Origin: Promineifilum sp019695075
GTDB lineage: Bacteria; Chloroflexota; Anaerolineae; Promineifilales; Promineifilaceae
Reading direction: 5' to 3'
Assembly: GCA_026129185.1 (NCBI GenBank)
Contig: JAHCIO010000005.1
Span: forward strand, 98,138 to 162,137
Length of the DNA: 64,000 nucleotides
Positions 16,921-25,959 of this stretch are shown piece by piece. Below the pieces are notes generated by a model. That model saw nothing but the letters and a program-made list of their open reading frames with translations. It was not told the origin of the DNA and did no database searches. Position 1 is the stretch's first letter. Every line of letters begins with the position of its first letter. Position numbers and translations under genes: made by a program.

Positions 16921-17379
16921 ATGGACCTGCTAGAACTACTGCAACGCGACGGCGAGAAGATCGTCAGCGAGGCCGGCGAGGCGCTGGCCCGCTCCAGCCT
17001 GACCCACTATGCCGAAGCGGGCCAGGCCATTGGCCAGGAGCGGCTCGGCCGGCTCTTCGAGCTGACCGTGCAGAGCATCGGCGACCGCAACCTTGTGCCG
17101 GTGATGGACTACATGGCCACCGTGGCCAACGACCGCTTCCATGCCGGCTACGCCATCCGCGAAGTGCAAATCGCCATCAACGTGCTCGAAGAGTCCATCT
17201 GGAACGACATCGTCGCCAACGTGCCGCCCGACGAACTGGCTCAGGCGCTGGGCCTGGTGGCGACGGTGCTGGGCGCGGCCAAGGACGCGCTGGCCCGGGC
17301 CTATGTTTCGTTGGCCAGCCGCAAGAAAGCACCCTCGCTCGACTTGTCGGCTCTATTCGAAGGCTCCACTGGCGGCTAG
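16921..17379 (+). CDS. RsbRD N-terminal-like sensory helical protein
   Basis: This 152-residue all-helical protein resembles the N-terminal domain of RsbRD/RsbT co-antagonists and some histidine kinases: it contains ERLGRLFELTVQSI, VANDRFHAGYAIREVQIAIN and LEESIWNDIV, the conserved globin-like core. No STAS or kinase domain follows, so it would be a free-standing sensor or adaptor. It lies 5 nt after the OsmC gene and 6 nt before the tocopherol-cyclase-family gene. The link to a stress-response pathway is inference from the family. Confidence 0.7.
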   Translation: MDLLELLQRDGEKIVSEAGEALARSSLTHYAEAGQAIGQERLGRLFELTVQSIGDRNLVPVMDYMATVANDRFHAGYAIREVQIAINVLEESIWNDIVANVPPDELAQALGLVATVLGAAKDALARAYVSLASRKKAPSLDLSALFEGSTGG

Positions 17380-17385
17380 CCCCAC

Positions 17386-18381
17386 GTGTACCGCTTCGTG
17401 CGCAACACGATGCATCCGGCGCGCTACCACGGCCGGTTGCGCGACCAACGGCCGCCGTACTTCGAGGGCTGGTACTTCCGCATCGTCGACCCCACCGAGC
17501 GCCACCGCTACGCCGTCATCCCCGGCATCATCTGGAGCGGCCGGCCGCATGCCTTTGTCCAGGTGCTGGACGACAGCGGCGGCGCGCACTACCACGAGTA
17601 TCCCGTCGATGCCTTCTGGACGCCCGACGACCGCTTCGAGGTTCACGCCGGCCCCAACCGCTTCAACCACAACGAGATGACCCTGCTCATCGACCGGCCG
17701 GAGCAGTCGGTCGCCGGAACGGTGCGCTTTGGCGGGCTGACGCCGTGGCCGGTCACCTGGGCCGCGCCGGGCATCATGGGCTGGTACGCCTGGGTGCCGT
17801 TCATGGAGTGCTACCACGGGGTCGTCAGCCTTGACCACGCCATCTACGGCACGCTGACGGTCAATGGCGAGGAGATCGACTTCACCGGCGGGCGCGGCTA
17901 TATCGAGAAGGACTGGGGCCGCGCCTTCCCCGAGGCGTGGATCTGGTTCCAGACCAACCTTTTCGAGCAGCCGGGCACGTGCATCACCGCTTCCATCGCC
18001 ATCATCCCCTGGCTGATGACCGCCTTCCCCGGCTTCATCATCGGTCTGTGGCACGAGGGCCGGCTGTACCGCTTCGCCACCTACACCGGCGCGAAGACGG
18101 AGCGGCTGCACGTCACCGAGCACACCATCGAGTGGATTGTGGCCGACAAGAAGTACTGGCTGGAACTGTTCGTCACCCAGGGCGCCGGCAGTTCCTTCGG
18201 CCTGCTGAAGGGGCCAGACCGGGCCGAGATGGGCGTGCGCGTGGCCGAGACGTTGTCGGCCACCGTCCACGTGCGCCTGACCGAGCGCACCGGCGGCCGG
18301 GTCGTCTACGAGGGCGACGGCCGCCACGCCGGCCTGGAAGTCCACGAGGTCGAGGCGCGGCTACTGAAGATGGTGCGATGA
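17386..18381 (+). CDS. Tocopherol cyclase-family (lipocalin-like) protein
   Basis: The 331-residue protein shows the hallmarks of the tocopherol-cyclase family: PPYFEGWYFRIVD near the N-terminus, HFN-like NRFNHNEM, and GGRGYIEKDWGRAFPEAW with WIWFQTNLF at about 165-190. Plant and cyanobacterial members cyclise prenylquinols to tocopherols; the fold is a double lipocalin barrel and many bacterial members have unknown ligands. The start is a GTG at 17386 without a Shine-Dalgarno; an ATG 24 nt further in is possible. Its stop overlaps the plsY start (ATGA), which suggests a lipid-related operon. No other tocopherol gene is present here. Confidence 0.82.
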   Translation: MYRFVRNTMHPARYHGRLRDQRPPYFEGWYFRIVDPTERHRYAVIPGIIWSGRPHAFVQVLDDSGGAHYHEYPVDAFWTPDDRFEVHAGPNRFNHNEMTLLIDRPEQSVAGTVRFGGLTPWPVTWAAPGIMGWYAWVPFMECYHGVVSLDHAIYGTLTVNGEEIDFTGGRGYIEKDWGRAFPEAWIWFQTNLFEQPGTCITASIAIIPWLMTAFPGFIIGLWHEGRLYRFATYTGAKTERLHVTEHTIEWIVADKKYWLELFVTQGAGSSFGLLKGPDRAEMGVRVAETLSATVHVRLTERTGGRVVYEGDGRHAGLEVHEVEARLLKMVR

Positions 18382-18998
18382 CGCTGGTCTGGCAACTGCT
18401 CTGGGCCGCGCTGGCCTTCTGGCTGGGGGCATTGCCGTTCGCCGTCTGGGTCGGCCGCCGCGCCGCCCGGCGCGACATCCGCGAAGTGGGCGACCACAAC
18501 CCCGGCGCGACCAACGTGCTGCGGGCGAGCGGCTTTGGCCCGTTCCTGTTGGCCATGAGCCTGGACATCTCCAAGGCCGCCGCACCGGTGGGGCTGGCCT
18601 ATCAGGTCTTCGGCTGGCGCGGCTGGCCCATGTGGCTGATCGCTGTCGCTCCGCCGCTGGGCCACGCCTTCTCCCCCTTCCTGCGCGGCCGGGGCGGCAA
18701 GGCCGTGGCCGCTGTCTTCGGCGTGTGGATTGGGCTGACGCTCTGGGAGTTGCCGGCCGTGGCCCTGGTGGGCATCGCCGTCGGGTTCGCGCTGCTGACC
18801 GTGTCCGGCTGGGTGGTGGTGCTGTCGCTGTTGGGGATGCTGGCCTACCTGCTGCTGTGGCGGCCCGACCCGCTGCTCATCGGCGTGGCCGTGGCCCAGT
18901 TGCCGCTGTTGGTCTACACCCACCGCGCCGACCTGGCCCGCCGTCCCGGCTTCCGCCCGGCCCGGCGCCGGCGTCGCCCGCCGGCGACTAGGCCGTGA
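18378..18998 (+). CDS. plsY: Glycerol-3-phosphate acyltransferase PlsY
   Basis: PlsY transfers an acyl group from acyl phosphate to glycerol-3-phosphate, the first step of phospholipid synthesis, in the membrane. The 206-residue product has about five hydrophobic segments, the motif DHNPGATNVLRASG (about 41-54; usually GSGNPGATNVLR), GHAFSPFLRGRGGKAVA (about 95-111) and a basic C-terminus. The glycine-rich first loop departs from consensus (GDHN instead of GSGN). The start ATG overlaps the upstream stop by 4 bp. Its 3-prime end overlaps the convergent membrane-protein gene by 11 bp. Confidence 0.9.
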   Translation: MTLVWQLLWAALAFWLGALPFAVWVGRRAARRDIREVGDHNPGATNVLRASGFGPFLLAMSLDISKAAAPVGLAYQVFGWRGWPMWLIAVAPPLGHAFSPFLRGRGGKAVAAVFGVWIGLTLWELPAVALVGIAVGFALLTVSGWVVVLSLLGMLAYLLLWRPDPLLIGVAVAQLPLLVYTHRADLARRPGFRPARRRRRPPATRP

Positions 18999-19704
18999 TG
19001 ACGGCCAGCGCATACGCGCCGATCAACATCAGGAACAGCCCCAACACCACGTAGCCCGCCGGCGACGGAAAGCCGGGGCCGCGGGCGACGTAGACCAGCC
19101 GCGGCGGCAGAAAGAGCAACAGCAGCAGGGCGAACACGAGCGGCAGCCATAACCCTGCCTCCCCAACGATGACGCGCGCCTGAGCGCTGAAGAGCAGGAG
19201 CATGACGTTGGTGGCCAGCAGGGCCAGCGTGGCCACGACCGGCCAGCGCCCGCCGGCCGGGTCGATGCTCGGCGTCACCGTGAAGCCTAGCACGAGGATG
19301 TAGACGGCCGAGAAGCCCAGCCACGCGCCGGGGCCGAAGACGAAGTACGACGCCGAGCCGCCTTCGCCCAGCGTGCGCGTGTCCACCTGTAGCCCGGAGC
19401 GAAAGAAGCCCAGATGCCAGGCGATGGCCAGGCTCATGACCAGGGCGAAGGCGGCCGCCAGGCCGATGCGCCAACCGCGCGAAGCCCATTCGCCGCCGCC
19501 GGCCATTGGCCGCAGACGGCGCAGCCAGAACACGCCCAGGCAGAAGAGCAGGAAGCCGCCGGTGAACCGCAGCGCGTTGACGCCGCTGGGTTCGCCCAGC
19601 TGCTCGCTCAGGGCAGGAAACAGGAGGAACAGAGCCGCCACCGCGGCGGCGTCGGCCACCAGCGCGGGCAGGACGGCCGGGAATAGCGCCGATTGCGTCT
19701 TCAT
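18988..19704 (-). CDS. Conserved membrane protein of unknown function (about seven segments)
   Basis: I do not recognise this 238-residue protein. It has about seven hydrophobic segments separated by short polar loops, with RRLRPMAGGG after segment two and PPRLVYVARGPGFPSPAG before the last. No catalytic motif is seen. The ATG at 19704 is chosen because TATAAT lies exactly 7 nt upstream; an ATG at 19713 overlaps that box. It is convergent with plsY and overlaps its end by 11 bp. Confidence 0.75.
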   Translation of the reverse strand: MKTQSALFPAVLPALVADAAAVAALFLLFPALSEQLGEPSGVNALRFTGGFLLFCLGVFWLRRLRPMAGGGEWASRGWRIGLAAAFALVMSLAIAWHLGFFRSGLQVDTRTLGEGGSASYFVFGPGAWLGFSAVYILVLGFTVTPSIDPAGGRWPVVATLALLATNVMLLLFSAQARVIVGEAGLWLPLVFALLLLLFLPPRLVYVARGPGFPSPAGYVVLGLFLMLIGAYALAVITA

Positions 19705-19711
19705 CCCGGTC

Positions 19712-19717
19712 ATTATA
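19712..19717 (-). promoter_or_regulatory. -10 box of the seven-segment membrane protein gene (leaderless type)
   Basis: TATAAT on the minus strand, seven bases, then ATG. A weak TTCACG lies 18 bp upstream. Confidence 0.5.
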
Positions 19718-19767
19718 GCAGAGAGACCGGCTGCTCGTGAAATCCATCACGAGCGATGCATTGCTGG

Positions 19768-19795
19768 TTGACAGCCACAACTCAGGCCCTATAAT
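19768..19795 (+). promoter_or_regulatory. Consensus housekeeping promoter for the S1-domain gene
   Basis: A perfect TTGACA (19768-19773) and perfect TATAAT (19790-19795) are 16 bp apart, the closest match to consensus in the window. The leader of about 130 nt contains a GAAGCG/CGCTTC hairpin shortly before the start codon. This fits strong expression and perhaps leader-based autoregulation. Confidence 0.8.
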
Positions 19796-19930
19796 TCAGC
19801 TTACCGCCGTGGGTTATACTGATGAGTCTGGCGATTTCTCTGTGTACCCATTGGCGCTATTGTCCGTCAGTGACTCACGGCGTCGGGAAGCGACCGTGGG
19901 CGCTTCTCAGCGTTGTAACGGTTGGTCAGT

Positions 19931-20950
19931 ATGAGTCAGGAGCAAGCAAGGGATCCGCGGGCCGGTATGAAAGTCGATGATGGCTACTGGGCGGCCCTGT
20001 TTCGAATGGAAGAGTCGTTCGTTGCCGACGAACCGGCGGCGAGCGACGCCGCCGAGGCGATGGAACCGGAGCCGGCCGCCGAGGCCACCCCTGACGCCAC
20101 CCCATCACACGCCCTGTCTCTCCCTTCTCCGCCGCCCGGCGATCCGTGGCAAATAGCCCAGGAGATGATGACCGCCGACCGCACCCTGCACCTGCGCGTC
20201 GTCGGCTACAACAAGGGCGGGCTGCTGGTCTACTGGAACGGCATTCAGGGCTTTGTGCCCGCCTCGCAACTGATCGACTTTCCCCAGTTCCACGTGCCCC
20301 GCGAGCGGCTGCAGGCCCTCTCGGCCTGGCAGGATCGCGAGTTGCACCTCAAGATCATCGAGGTCAACCGCGGCAACAGCCGGCTCATCTTCTCCGAGCG
20401 GGCGACGTTGGTGGCCGCCGAGCAACGCGAGGTGCTGTTGCTGGGCGTCGAGCAGGGCGAGCGGCGGCGCGGCATCGTCACCAACCTGACTGACTTCGGC
20501 GCTTTTGTCGATCTCGGCGGGCTGGAGGGGCTGATCCACATCTCCGAGATTTCCTGGAGCCGTGTCACGCACCCCAGCGCCCTGCTGCGGCCGGGTCAGG
20601 AGGTCGAGGTGCTCGTGCTCAGCGTGGACAAGGCCGCCGAGCGCGTCGCCCTGAGCATGAAGCGGCTGCACGCCGACCCCTGGCAGGAGGTCGAGAGCCG
20701 CTATCGCCCCGGCCAGTTGGTGACCGGTGTCGTCGGCAACGTGACGACCTATGGCGCGTTCGTCATCCTGGAGGAGGAACTGGAAGGACTGATCCACATC
20801 TCCGAGTTGGCCGAGGGCCGCTTTTTGCACCCGCGCGACGTGGTGCGCACGGGCGAGACGGTGACGGCGCGTGTCCTGAGCGTCGACGGCCGTCACAAGC
20901 GGCTGGCCCTGTCGCTGCGTGGCGTCGACTCCGCCGCGCCGCAGCCCTAG
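19931..20950 (+). CDS. S1 RNA-binding domain protein, ribosomal protein S1-like
   Basis: The 339-residue protein has a low-complexity acidic, Ala/Pro-rich N-terminus (about 1-70) and then three S1 repeats at about 80-155, 170-240 and 255-330. The second and third carry the classical GxVTNxxxFGAFVDL...EGLIHISE pattern (GIVTNLTDFGAFVDLGGLEG; GVVGNVTTYGAFVILEEELEG). The first is divergent (VVGYNKGGLLVYWNGIQGFV), as in bacterial S1 proteins. It could be the ribosomal S1 homologue, which binds mRNA to the 30S subunit, with three instead of four to six repeats. The ATG at 19931 is preferred over an in-frame TTG at 19922. It precedes ftsK by 6 nt. Confidence 0.88.
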   Translation: MSQEQARDPRAGMKVDDGYWAALFRMEESFVADEPAASDAAEAMEPEPAAEATPDATPSHALSLPSPPPGDPWQIAQEMMTADRTLHLRVVGYNKGGLLVYWNGIQGFVPASQLIDFPQFHVPRERLQALSAWQDRELHLKIIEVNRGNSRLIFSERATLVAAEQREVLLLGVEQGERRRGIVTNLTDFGAFVDLGGLEGLIHISEISWSRVTHPSALLRPGQEVEVLVLSVDKAAERVALSMKRLHADPWQEVESRYRPGQLVTGVVGNVTTYGAFVILEEELEGLIHISELAEGRFLHPRDVVRTGETVTARVLSVDGRHKRLALSLRGVDSAAPQP

Positions 20951-20956
20951 CCGCCG

Positions 20957-23191
20957 ATGCCCCGCGCGGAACCCCCCGCCGACAAGCCGGCCAAGCCTCG
21001 CGCCGGCGAGACCCCCGCGCCCGAACCCCGTTCCTGGGATGAGCGGCTGATCGACGGCCTGGCCGTCCGTCGCCGCGAGGTCGCCGGCGTCCTCCTCTTT
21101 CTGCTGGCCACCATCACCCTCCTGGCCCTGGCCGGCCTGACGCAGGCCGGCTGGCTGACCTGGTGGACGCGGCTGCTGCGGCAGATCTTCGGCTGGGGCG
21201 CCTATGGCGTGGCCGTGTTCATCGCCGCGCTGGGCGTCTACGTTACCCTTGGCCGCGAGCGCCTGCCCCCGTTGCCGTCGGCCGGGCGCGTGGCCGGGCT
21301 GGTCGTCCTCATCGTCACCCTCATGGCCGCCAGCCACCTCATCGGCGGCTATAGCCTGGCCGACGCCTTCGCCGGCCGCGGCGGCGGCGTAGTCGGCTGG
21401 GCGCTGTCCGAACCGCTGTTCGACTTCCTCGGCGGCTTTCTGTCGGCGCTGGTCTACCTGGCGCTGCTCTTCTGGGCGGCCATGTTGCTGGCCGGGCGCA
21501 CGGCCGACGACCTGCGCCGCTGGCTGGAGCGGGCCGCGGCCGGGCTGTCCGCCTGGGCCGACCGCGTGGACCCGGAGCGGGTCGATGTCGTTGGCCACGC
21601 CGAAGTGGTTCAATGGGGTGGGGCGGCGGCCGAACCGGCGGCGACGCCCCCGGCCGCGCCCGCGCGTGGGCCGCTGATCGTCGAGCCGGACGACGAGGCC
21701 GGCCCGCGCCGCCGCGACCCGCGGCTGCCGGCGCTGGCGCTGCTGGAGCGCGGCGAGGCGGCGGCCCAGTCGCGCGACGAGGTCGAGTGGAAGAGCCACC
21801 GCATTGAGGAGACGCTGCAAGACTTCGGTTTGCCGGCGCGGGTGGTCGAGGTGCGGCGCGGCCCGGCGGTGACGCAGTTCGGCGTCGAGCCGGGCTACGT
21901 TGAGCGGCCGGGGCCGGACGGCGAGGTGAAGCAACAGAAAGTGCGCGTTGGGCAGATCGCCGCCTTGCAGCGCGACCTGACCCTGGCCCTGGCCGTGTCG
22001 CGCCTGCGCATCGAAGCGCCCGTGCCCGGCCGCAGCGTCGTCGGCATCGAGGTGCCCAATGGCGAAACGAGCCTCGTTCGCCTGCGCAACATCCTCGAAT
22101 CGCGCGACTTTGCCCGGCTCAACTCGTCGCTGGGCGTGGCCCTCGGCCGCGACGTAGCCGGCGCGCCGCTGACGACCGACCTGGCCAAGCTGCCCCACCT
22201 GCTCATTGCCGGCACGACCGGCTCCGGCAAGTCGGTCTGCATCAACGCCTTCATCGCCTGTCTGGTCTTCAACAACACGCCGGAGCAGCTCAAGCTGGTG
22301 ATGATCGACCCCAAGAAGGTCGAGTTGGTGCGCTTCAATGGCCTGCCGCACCTCATCGGCCACGTCGAAGTGGACGCCGACCGGGCCGTGGGCGTCCTGC
22401 GCTGGCTGACGGCGGAGATGGATCGCCGCTATGAACTGTTCGAGACAACCAGTGCGCGCAACATCGGCGGCTACAACCGCAAGGCCGGCCGTGGCCAGCG
22501 GCTGCCCTATCTGGCCGTCTTCATCGACGAACTGGCCGACCTGATGCACATGTACCCCGGCGACGTCGAACGCAACCTCTGCCGCCTGGCGCAGATGGCG
22601 CGGGCCACGGGCATCCACCTCGTCGTGGCCACGCAGCGCCCCTCGACCGACGTCATCACTGGCCTCATCAAGGCCAACTTTCCCGCCCGGCTGTCGTTTG
22701 CCGTCGCCTCCGGCACGGATTCGCGCGTCATTCTCGATACCGTCGGCGCGGAGAACCTGCTCGGCCGCGGCGACATGCTCTACCAGGCCCCCGACGCCGG
22801 CGCGCCGGCGCGCGTCCAGGGCGTCCTGGTTACCGACACGGAGATCGAGCGGCTGGTGGAGCACTGGCGCGCGGCCATGCCCGACCATCAGCCGGAAGAC
22901 CCGCCCTGGGAGCCGCTCATCGCCCGCTATGCCCTGCTCGACGAGACCGATAGCCTGCTGGAGGCGGCCGTCGAGTTGGCCAAGAAGCACGACCAGCTCT
23001 CGGTGTCGTTCTTGCAGCGCCGCCTGCGGCTGGGCTATCCCCGCGCGGCGCGGCTGATGGAGCACCTCTACGAGATGGGCCTGGTGGATGACCCGCAGAG
23101 CGGCGGCAAGACCCGGCGCAGCTTCGTGGGCGAAGAGGACGAGGACCCCATCGGCAAGTACCTTTCCGACCAGGACGATCAGGACGAGTAG
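20957..23191 (+). CDS. ftsK: DNA translocase FtsK/SpoIIIE
   Basis: FtsK pumps chromosomal DNA through the closing septum. The 744-residue protein has four N-terminal membrane segments (about 47-190), a short linker, an alpha/beta motor with Walker A GTTGSGKS near 420 and Walker B LAVFIDELADLM near 520, and the FtsK signature MARATGIHLVVATQRPS. A C-terminal winged-helix gamma domain (LSVSFLQRRLRLGYPRAARLMEHL, near 685-710) should read KOPS/SRS orienting sequences. Length is on the compact side. It is 6 nt downstream of the S1 gene and probably shares its promoter. Confidence 0.96.
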   Translation: MPRAEPPADKPAKPRAGETPAPEPRSWDERLIDGLAVRRREVAGVLLFLLATITLLALAGLTQAGWLTWWTRLLRQIFGWGAYGVAVFIAALGVYVTLGRERLPPLPSAGRVAGLVVLIVTLMAASHLIGGYSLADAFAGRGGGVVGWALSEPLFDFLGGFLSALVYLALLFWAAMLLAGRTADDLRRWLERAAAGLSAWADRVDPERVDVVGHAEVVQWGGAAAEPAATPPAAPARGPLIVEPDDEAGPRRRDPRLPALALLERGEAAAQSRDEVEWKSHRIEETLQDFGLPARVVEVRRGPAVTQFGVEPGYVERPGPDGEVKQQKVRVGQIAALQRDLTLALAVSRLRIEAPVPGRSVVGIEVPNGETSLVRLRNILESRDFARLNSSLGVALGRDVAGAPLTTDLAKLPHLLIAGTTGSGKSVCINAFIACLVFNNTPEQLKLVMIDPKKVELVRFNGLPHLIGHVEVDADRAVGVLRWLTAEMDRRYELFETTSARNIGGYNRKAGRGQRLPYLAVFIDELADLMHMYPGDVERNLCRLAQMARATGIHLVVATQRPSTDVITGLIKANFPARLSFAVASGTDSRVILDTVGAENLLGRGDMLYQAPDAGAPARVQGVLVTDTEIERLVEHWRAAMPDHQPEDPPWEPLIARYALLDETDSLLEAAVELAKKHDQLSVSFLQRRLRLGYPRAARLMEHLYEMGLVDDPQSGGKTRRSFVGEEDEDPIGKYLSDQDDQDE

Positions 23192-23223
23192 CCGCGGGCC
23201 GACGCGCCCCGGCCGCATTCCAA

Positions 23224-23252
23224 TTGAGCACAACGCCGCGCCGGGCTATAAT
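23224..23252 (+). promoter_or_regulatory. Promoter of ctaA (leaderless type)
   Basis: TTGAGC (23224-23229) and TATAAT (23247-23252) with a 17-bp spacer; the ATG at 23260 follows after seven bases, so transcription should begin at or next to the start codon. Confidence 0.7.
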
Positions 23253-23259
23253 CCGACTC

Positions 23260-24237
23260 ATGGGTACATTCTTTCGCAATCAACGCAACTTTACCCGTTT
23301 CGCCTGGTTCACCCTGGCCTTCCTGATCTTCGTCGTCCTGTGGGGCGCGTTCGTGCGCGCCACCGGCTCCGGCGCGGGCTGCGGCAGCCATTGGCCGCTG
23401 TGCAACGGCGTGGTCATTCCTCGCGCCGCGCGCACCGAGACGCTCATCGAATTCACCCACCGCATCACCAGCGGCCTCAGCGGCCTGTTCGTGCTGGCCC
23501 TGTGGGTGTGGGCCTTCCGGCTCTACCCCAAGGGCCACATCGTCCGCAAGGGGGCGACGTTCTCGCTGCTGTTCATCATCACCGAGAGCCTCCTGGGCGC
23601 GGGCCTGGTGCTGTTCGAGTGGGTGGCCTATAACGCCTCGGTGGAGCGGGCCATCTCGATGGCCCTGCACCTGGTCAATACCTACCTGCTGCTGGGGGCG
23701 GTGACGCTGACGGCCTGGTGGGCGTCGCAGACGTTGGCCGGGCGCAACACCACCCTGCGCCTGCGCGGCCAGGGCAAGGTCGGCTGGCTGGTTGGCGGCG
23801 GCCTGCTGCTGTTGCTCTTCCTGGGCGTCAGCGGCGCGATCACGGCGCTGGGCGACACGCTCTTCCCGGCCGGCACCCTCAGCGAGGGCATCAGCCAGGA
23901 CTTCCTGCCGACGGCCCACTTCCTGGTGCGCCTGCGCATCTATCACCCGCTCGTCGCCATCGTCACCGGCGTCTACCTGGTTCTGGCCAGCCGCGCCATT
24001 GCCGCCGAGCGGCCGGGCGAAGCGACGCGCCGGCTGGCCCGCGTGCTGCTCGTCGTTGTCGCGGTGCAATTGGTGGCCGGCTTCGTCAACATCCGTCTGC
24101 TGGTCCCGGTGTGGATGCAGATCGTCCACCTGTTGCTGGCCGACGTGATGTGGATCGCCGCCGTTCTGTTGGGCGCGACGGTGTTGAGCCAGGAAGTGGC
24201 CGTCGAACCGCAGTGGGTCCCGCAAGTAGGCGACTGA
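23260..24237 (+). CDS. ctaA: Haem A synthase (CtaA/COX15)
   Basis: CtaA oxidises haem O to haem A for aa3-type cytochrome oxidases. The 325-residue protein has eight hydrophobic segments, the haem histidine motifs EFTHRITSGL (about 60-69), ALHLVN, PTAHFLVRLRIYHP and QIVHLLLADVMWI, and the extracytoplasmic cysteine pair in GAGCGSHWPLCNG. The start ATG at 23260 is chosen over upstream codons because it lies 7 nt after a good promoter. No other cytochrome oxidase gene is nearby; its presence implies aerobic respiration. Confidence 0.93.
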   Translation: MGTFFRNQRNFTRFAWFTLAFLIFVVLWGAFVRATGSGAGCGSHWPLCNGVVIPRAARTETLIEFTHRITSGLSGLFVLALWVWAFRLYPKGHIVRKGATFSLLFIITESLLGAGLVLFEWVAYNASVERAISMALHLVNTYLLLGAVTLTAWWASQTLAGRNTTLRLRGQGKVGWLVGGGLLLLLFLGVSGAITALGDTLFPAGTLSEGISQDFLPTAHFLVRLRIYHPLVAIVTGVYLVLASRAIAAERPGEATRRLARVLLVVVAVQLVAGFVNIRLLVPVWMQIVHLLLADVMWIAAVLLGATVLSQEVAVEPQWVPQVGD

Positions 24238-24283
24238 GCGGCGGCGCCTGGCCCGACGTGCCGCGCGCCGCAATGAGGAGCGC

Positions 24284-25078
24284 ATGACCGACTGGTACAT
24301 CGGCACGATGGGCTTTGGCTACCGCGACTGGCAAGGCGCTTTCTACCCGGAGAAGCTGCCCAAGGGGCAGCAACTGGCCTACTACGCCTCGCGCTTCAAC
24401 GCCCTGGAGATGGACTCGACCTTCTACGGCACGCCACGGGTCGAGACGGTGGCCCGTTGGCGGGCGACGGCCCCGGAGGGCTTCGTCTTTTGCCCCAAGG
24501 CCCCGCGCGACATTACCCACGACCTGCGGCTGACGGGCGCGGCCGGCGACGCGCTGGCCGTGTTCGTGGAGACGATGCAGACGTTGGGCGATCGCCTTGG
24601 CCCCATCCTGCTGCAATTTCCGCCCGACTTCCACGTCGAGGAGCGCGCGGCCCTGGCCGCCTTCCTGCCCCAACTGCCGGCCGGGGCGCGCTACGCCGTC
24701 GAACTGCGCCACCGCTCGTGGTGGAGCGACGAGACGGCCGAGCTGTTGCGCGCCCACGGCGTCTGCTGGGCCGCGGCCGACTACATCTACCTGCCCAAAG
24801 AGATTCGCCGGACGGCCGGCTTCCTCTACATCCGCTTCCTGGGCCGCCACGGCCAGTTCGACGTTAAGTCGCGCGAGCAAGTCGATAAGACGGAGGATCT
24901 GCGCGCCTGGCGAAGCAAGGTCGAGGCGGAACTGGCGAGCGGGCCGGACATCAGTGCGATCTACGCCTTCTTCAACGACGACTACGCCGGCCACGCCCCG
25001 GGCACGGCCAACCGCCTGCGCGCCTTGCTGGGCATGGAGGTCGAAGAGGGGCCGCCGCAGCAAGGGCGGCTTTTCTAG
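24284..25078 (+). CDS. DUF72 (YecE-like) TIM-barrel protein
   Basis: The 264-residue protein has the DUF72 layout: GTMGFGYRDWQGAFYP at the N-terminus, YYASRFNALEMDSTFYGTP, FVFCPKAPRDITHD, LGPILLQFPPDF, YAVELRHRSWW near 145 and YAFFNDDYAGHAPGTA near the C-terminus. The molecular function of the family is unknown. GAGGAG lies 4 nt before the ATG. It follows ctaA by 46 nt and may be co-transcribed. Confidence 0.93.
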   Translation: MTDWYIGTMGFGYRDWQGAFYPEKLPKGQQLAYYASRFNALEMDSTFYGTPRVETVARWRATAPEGFVFCPKAPRDITHDLRLTGAAGDALAVFVETMQTLGDRLGPILLQFPPDFHVEERAALAAFLPQLPAGARYAVELRHRSWWSDETAELLRAHGVCWAAADYIYLPKEIRRTAGFLYIRFLGRHGQFDVKSREQVDKTEDLRAWRSKVEAELASGPDISAIYAFFNDDYAGHAPGTANRLRALLGMEVEEGPPQQGRLF

Positions 25079-25099
25079 CCGGCGGCGATGCGGCCGAAG

Positions 25100-25194
25100 A
25101 CCTCACGCAAAGGACGCGGAGGAAGCAAAGGACGCCAAGTAAGAAAGCTTATCTTCTTTGCGTTCTTTGCTCCCTTTGCGGCCTTGCGTGAGGT
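25100..25194. repeat. Long imperfect inverted repeat (acctcacgc... family), copy 2
   Basis: ACCTCACGCAA (25100-25110) pairs with TTGCGTGAGGT (25184-25194), with further complementarity inward through gcaaagga and tcctttgc-like units. It is the same family as 2449-2529 and lies between convergent genes, where it could act as a bidirectional terminator. Confidence 0.75.
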
Positions 25195-25245
25195 GTCTTA
25201 ACGACGTTACCGTGACCCTGTCGATTTAAGGGCCAGCTGTTGGCG

Positions 25246-25959
25246 CTAGGCCGTCGGCGGGTAGTAATTGCCCGCCTTGTTGCCCAACACCTTGGCCGCG
25301 ATCTGGCCATAGAGGTGGCCGCCCACGAAGGAGACGTAAGGCCCCGAGGCCAGGCCGATCACGAACGCGGCGATCCAGCCCAGGCAGGGGATGATCCCCA
25401 GCACGCCGCCGATCAGGGAGACGACGAAGACCGCCGCCACCGTCACCAGGAAGGCGATGAGGATGTCGGACATGTGGTTGCGGATGATGTCGAAGACCTC
25501 GCTGAAGCGGAACAGCGCGCCAAAGTCATCCTTGATGGCGTACTGGATTAGCAGCGCCGGCGTCAGGAATAGAGCCACCAGGACCATCAGCAAGACCAGG
25601 CAGAGCAACAGCAGCCCACCGCCCGTCGCCGCCACCGCGGCGGCGTCTTCGCTGAGGCTACCGATCCCGCCCGTGGCCACCGAAACGATGATCACCAGCA
25701 GAATGAGCGGCAACATCCACGCCAGTTCACCCACGGTGACGAAGAAACCATCGCGCAGCAGCTTGCCCCAGTCGTCCCACTCAGGTAGCGTGTCGCGGTT
25801 GCCGTTCATCACCTGGCGAATGAGTTTGACGACGTAGCCTTGCAGGATGAGAGCAGGAACGATGACGAATGCCAGCAGCGACATGAGTATGGCGATCAGC
25901 AGCTTGCTGATCCACTGCTTGTCCTCGAACACGAAACGAACTGCCTTATTGACGTCCAC
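25246..25959 (-). CDS. DUF4013-like membrane protein
   Basis: The 237-residue protein starts at a GTG with AAGGAG 9 nt upstream; the frame is open further but unsupported. After VNKAVRFVFEDKQWISKLLIG-like residues it has six hydrophobic segments, the polar loop RQVMNGNRDTLPEWDDWGKLLRDGF typical of DUF4013 proteins near 40-65, and ends VSFVGGHLYGQIAAKVLG. Function is unknown in the family. It is divergent from fmt. Confidence 0.8.
   Translation of the reverse strand: MDVNKAVRFVFEDKQWISKLLIAILMSLLAFVIVPALILQGYVVKLIRQVMNGNRDTLPEWDDWGKLLRDGFFVTVGELAWMLPLILLVIIVSVATGGIGSLSEDAAAVAATGGGLLLLCLVLLMVLVALFLTPALLIQYAIKDDFGALFRFSEVFDIIRNHMSDILIAFLVTVAAVFVVSLIGGVLGIIPCLGWIAAFVIGLASGPYVSFVGGHLYGQIAAKVLGNKAGNYYPPTA

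Noticed and set aside
20105..23233. 1042-residue open frame on the minus strand opposite the S1 and ftsK genes
   Set aside because: It is antisense to two confidently identified genes; long antisense frames arise from high GC and codon bias, and the translation is Gln/Arg/Gly/Asp-rich without domains.
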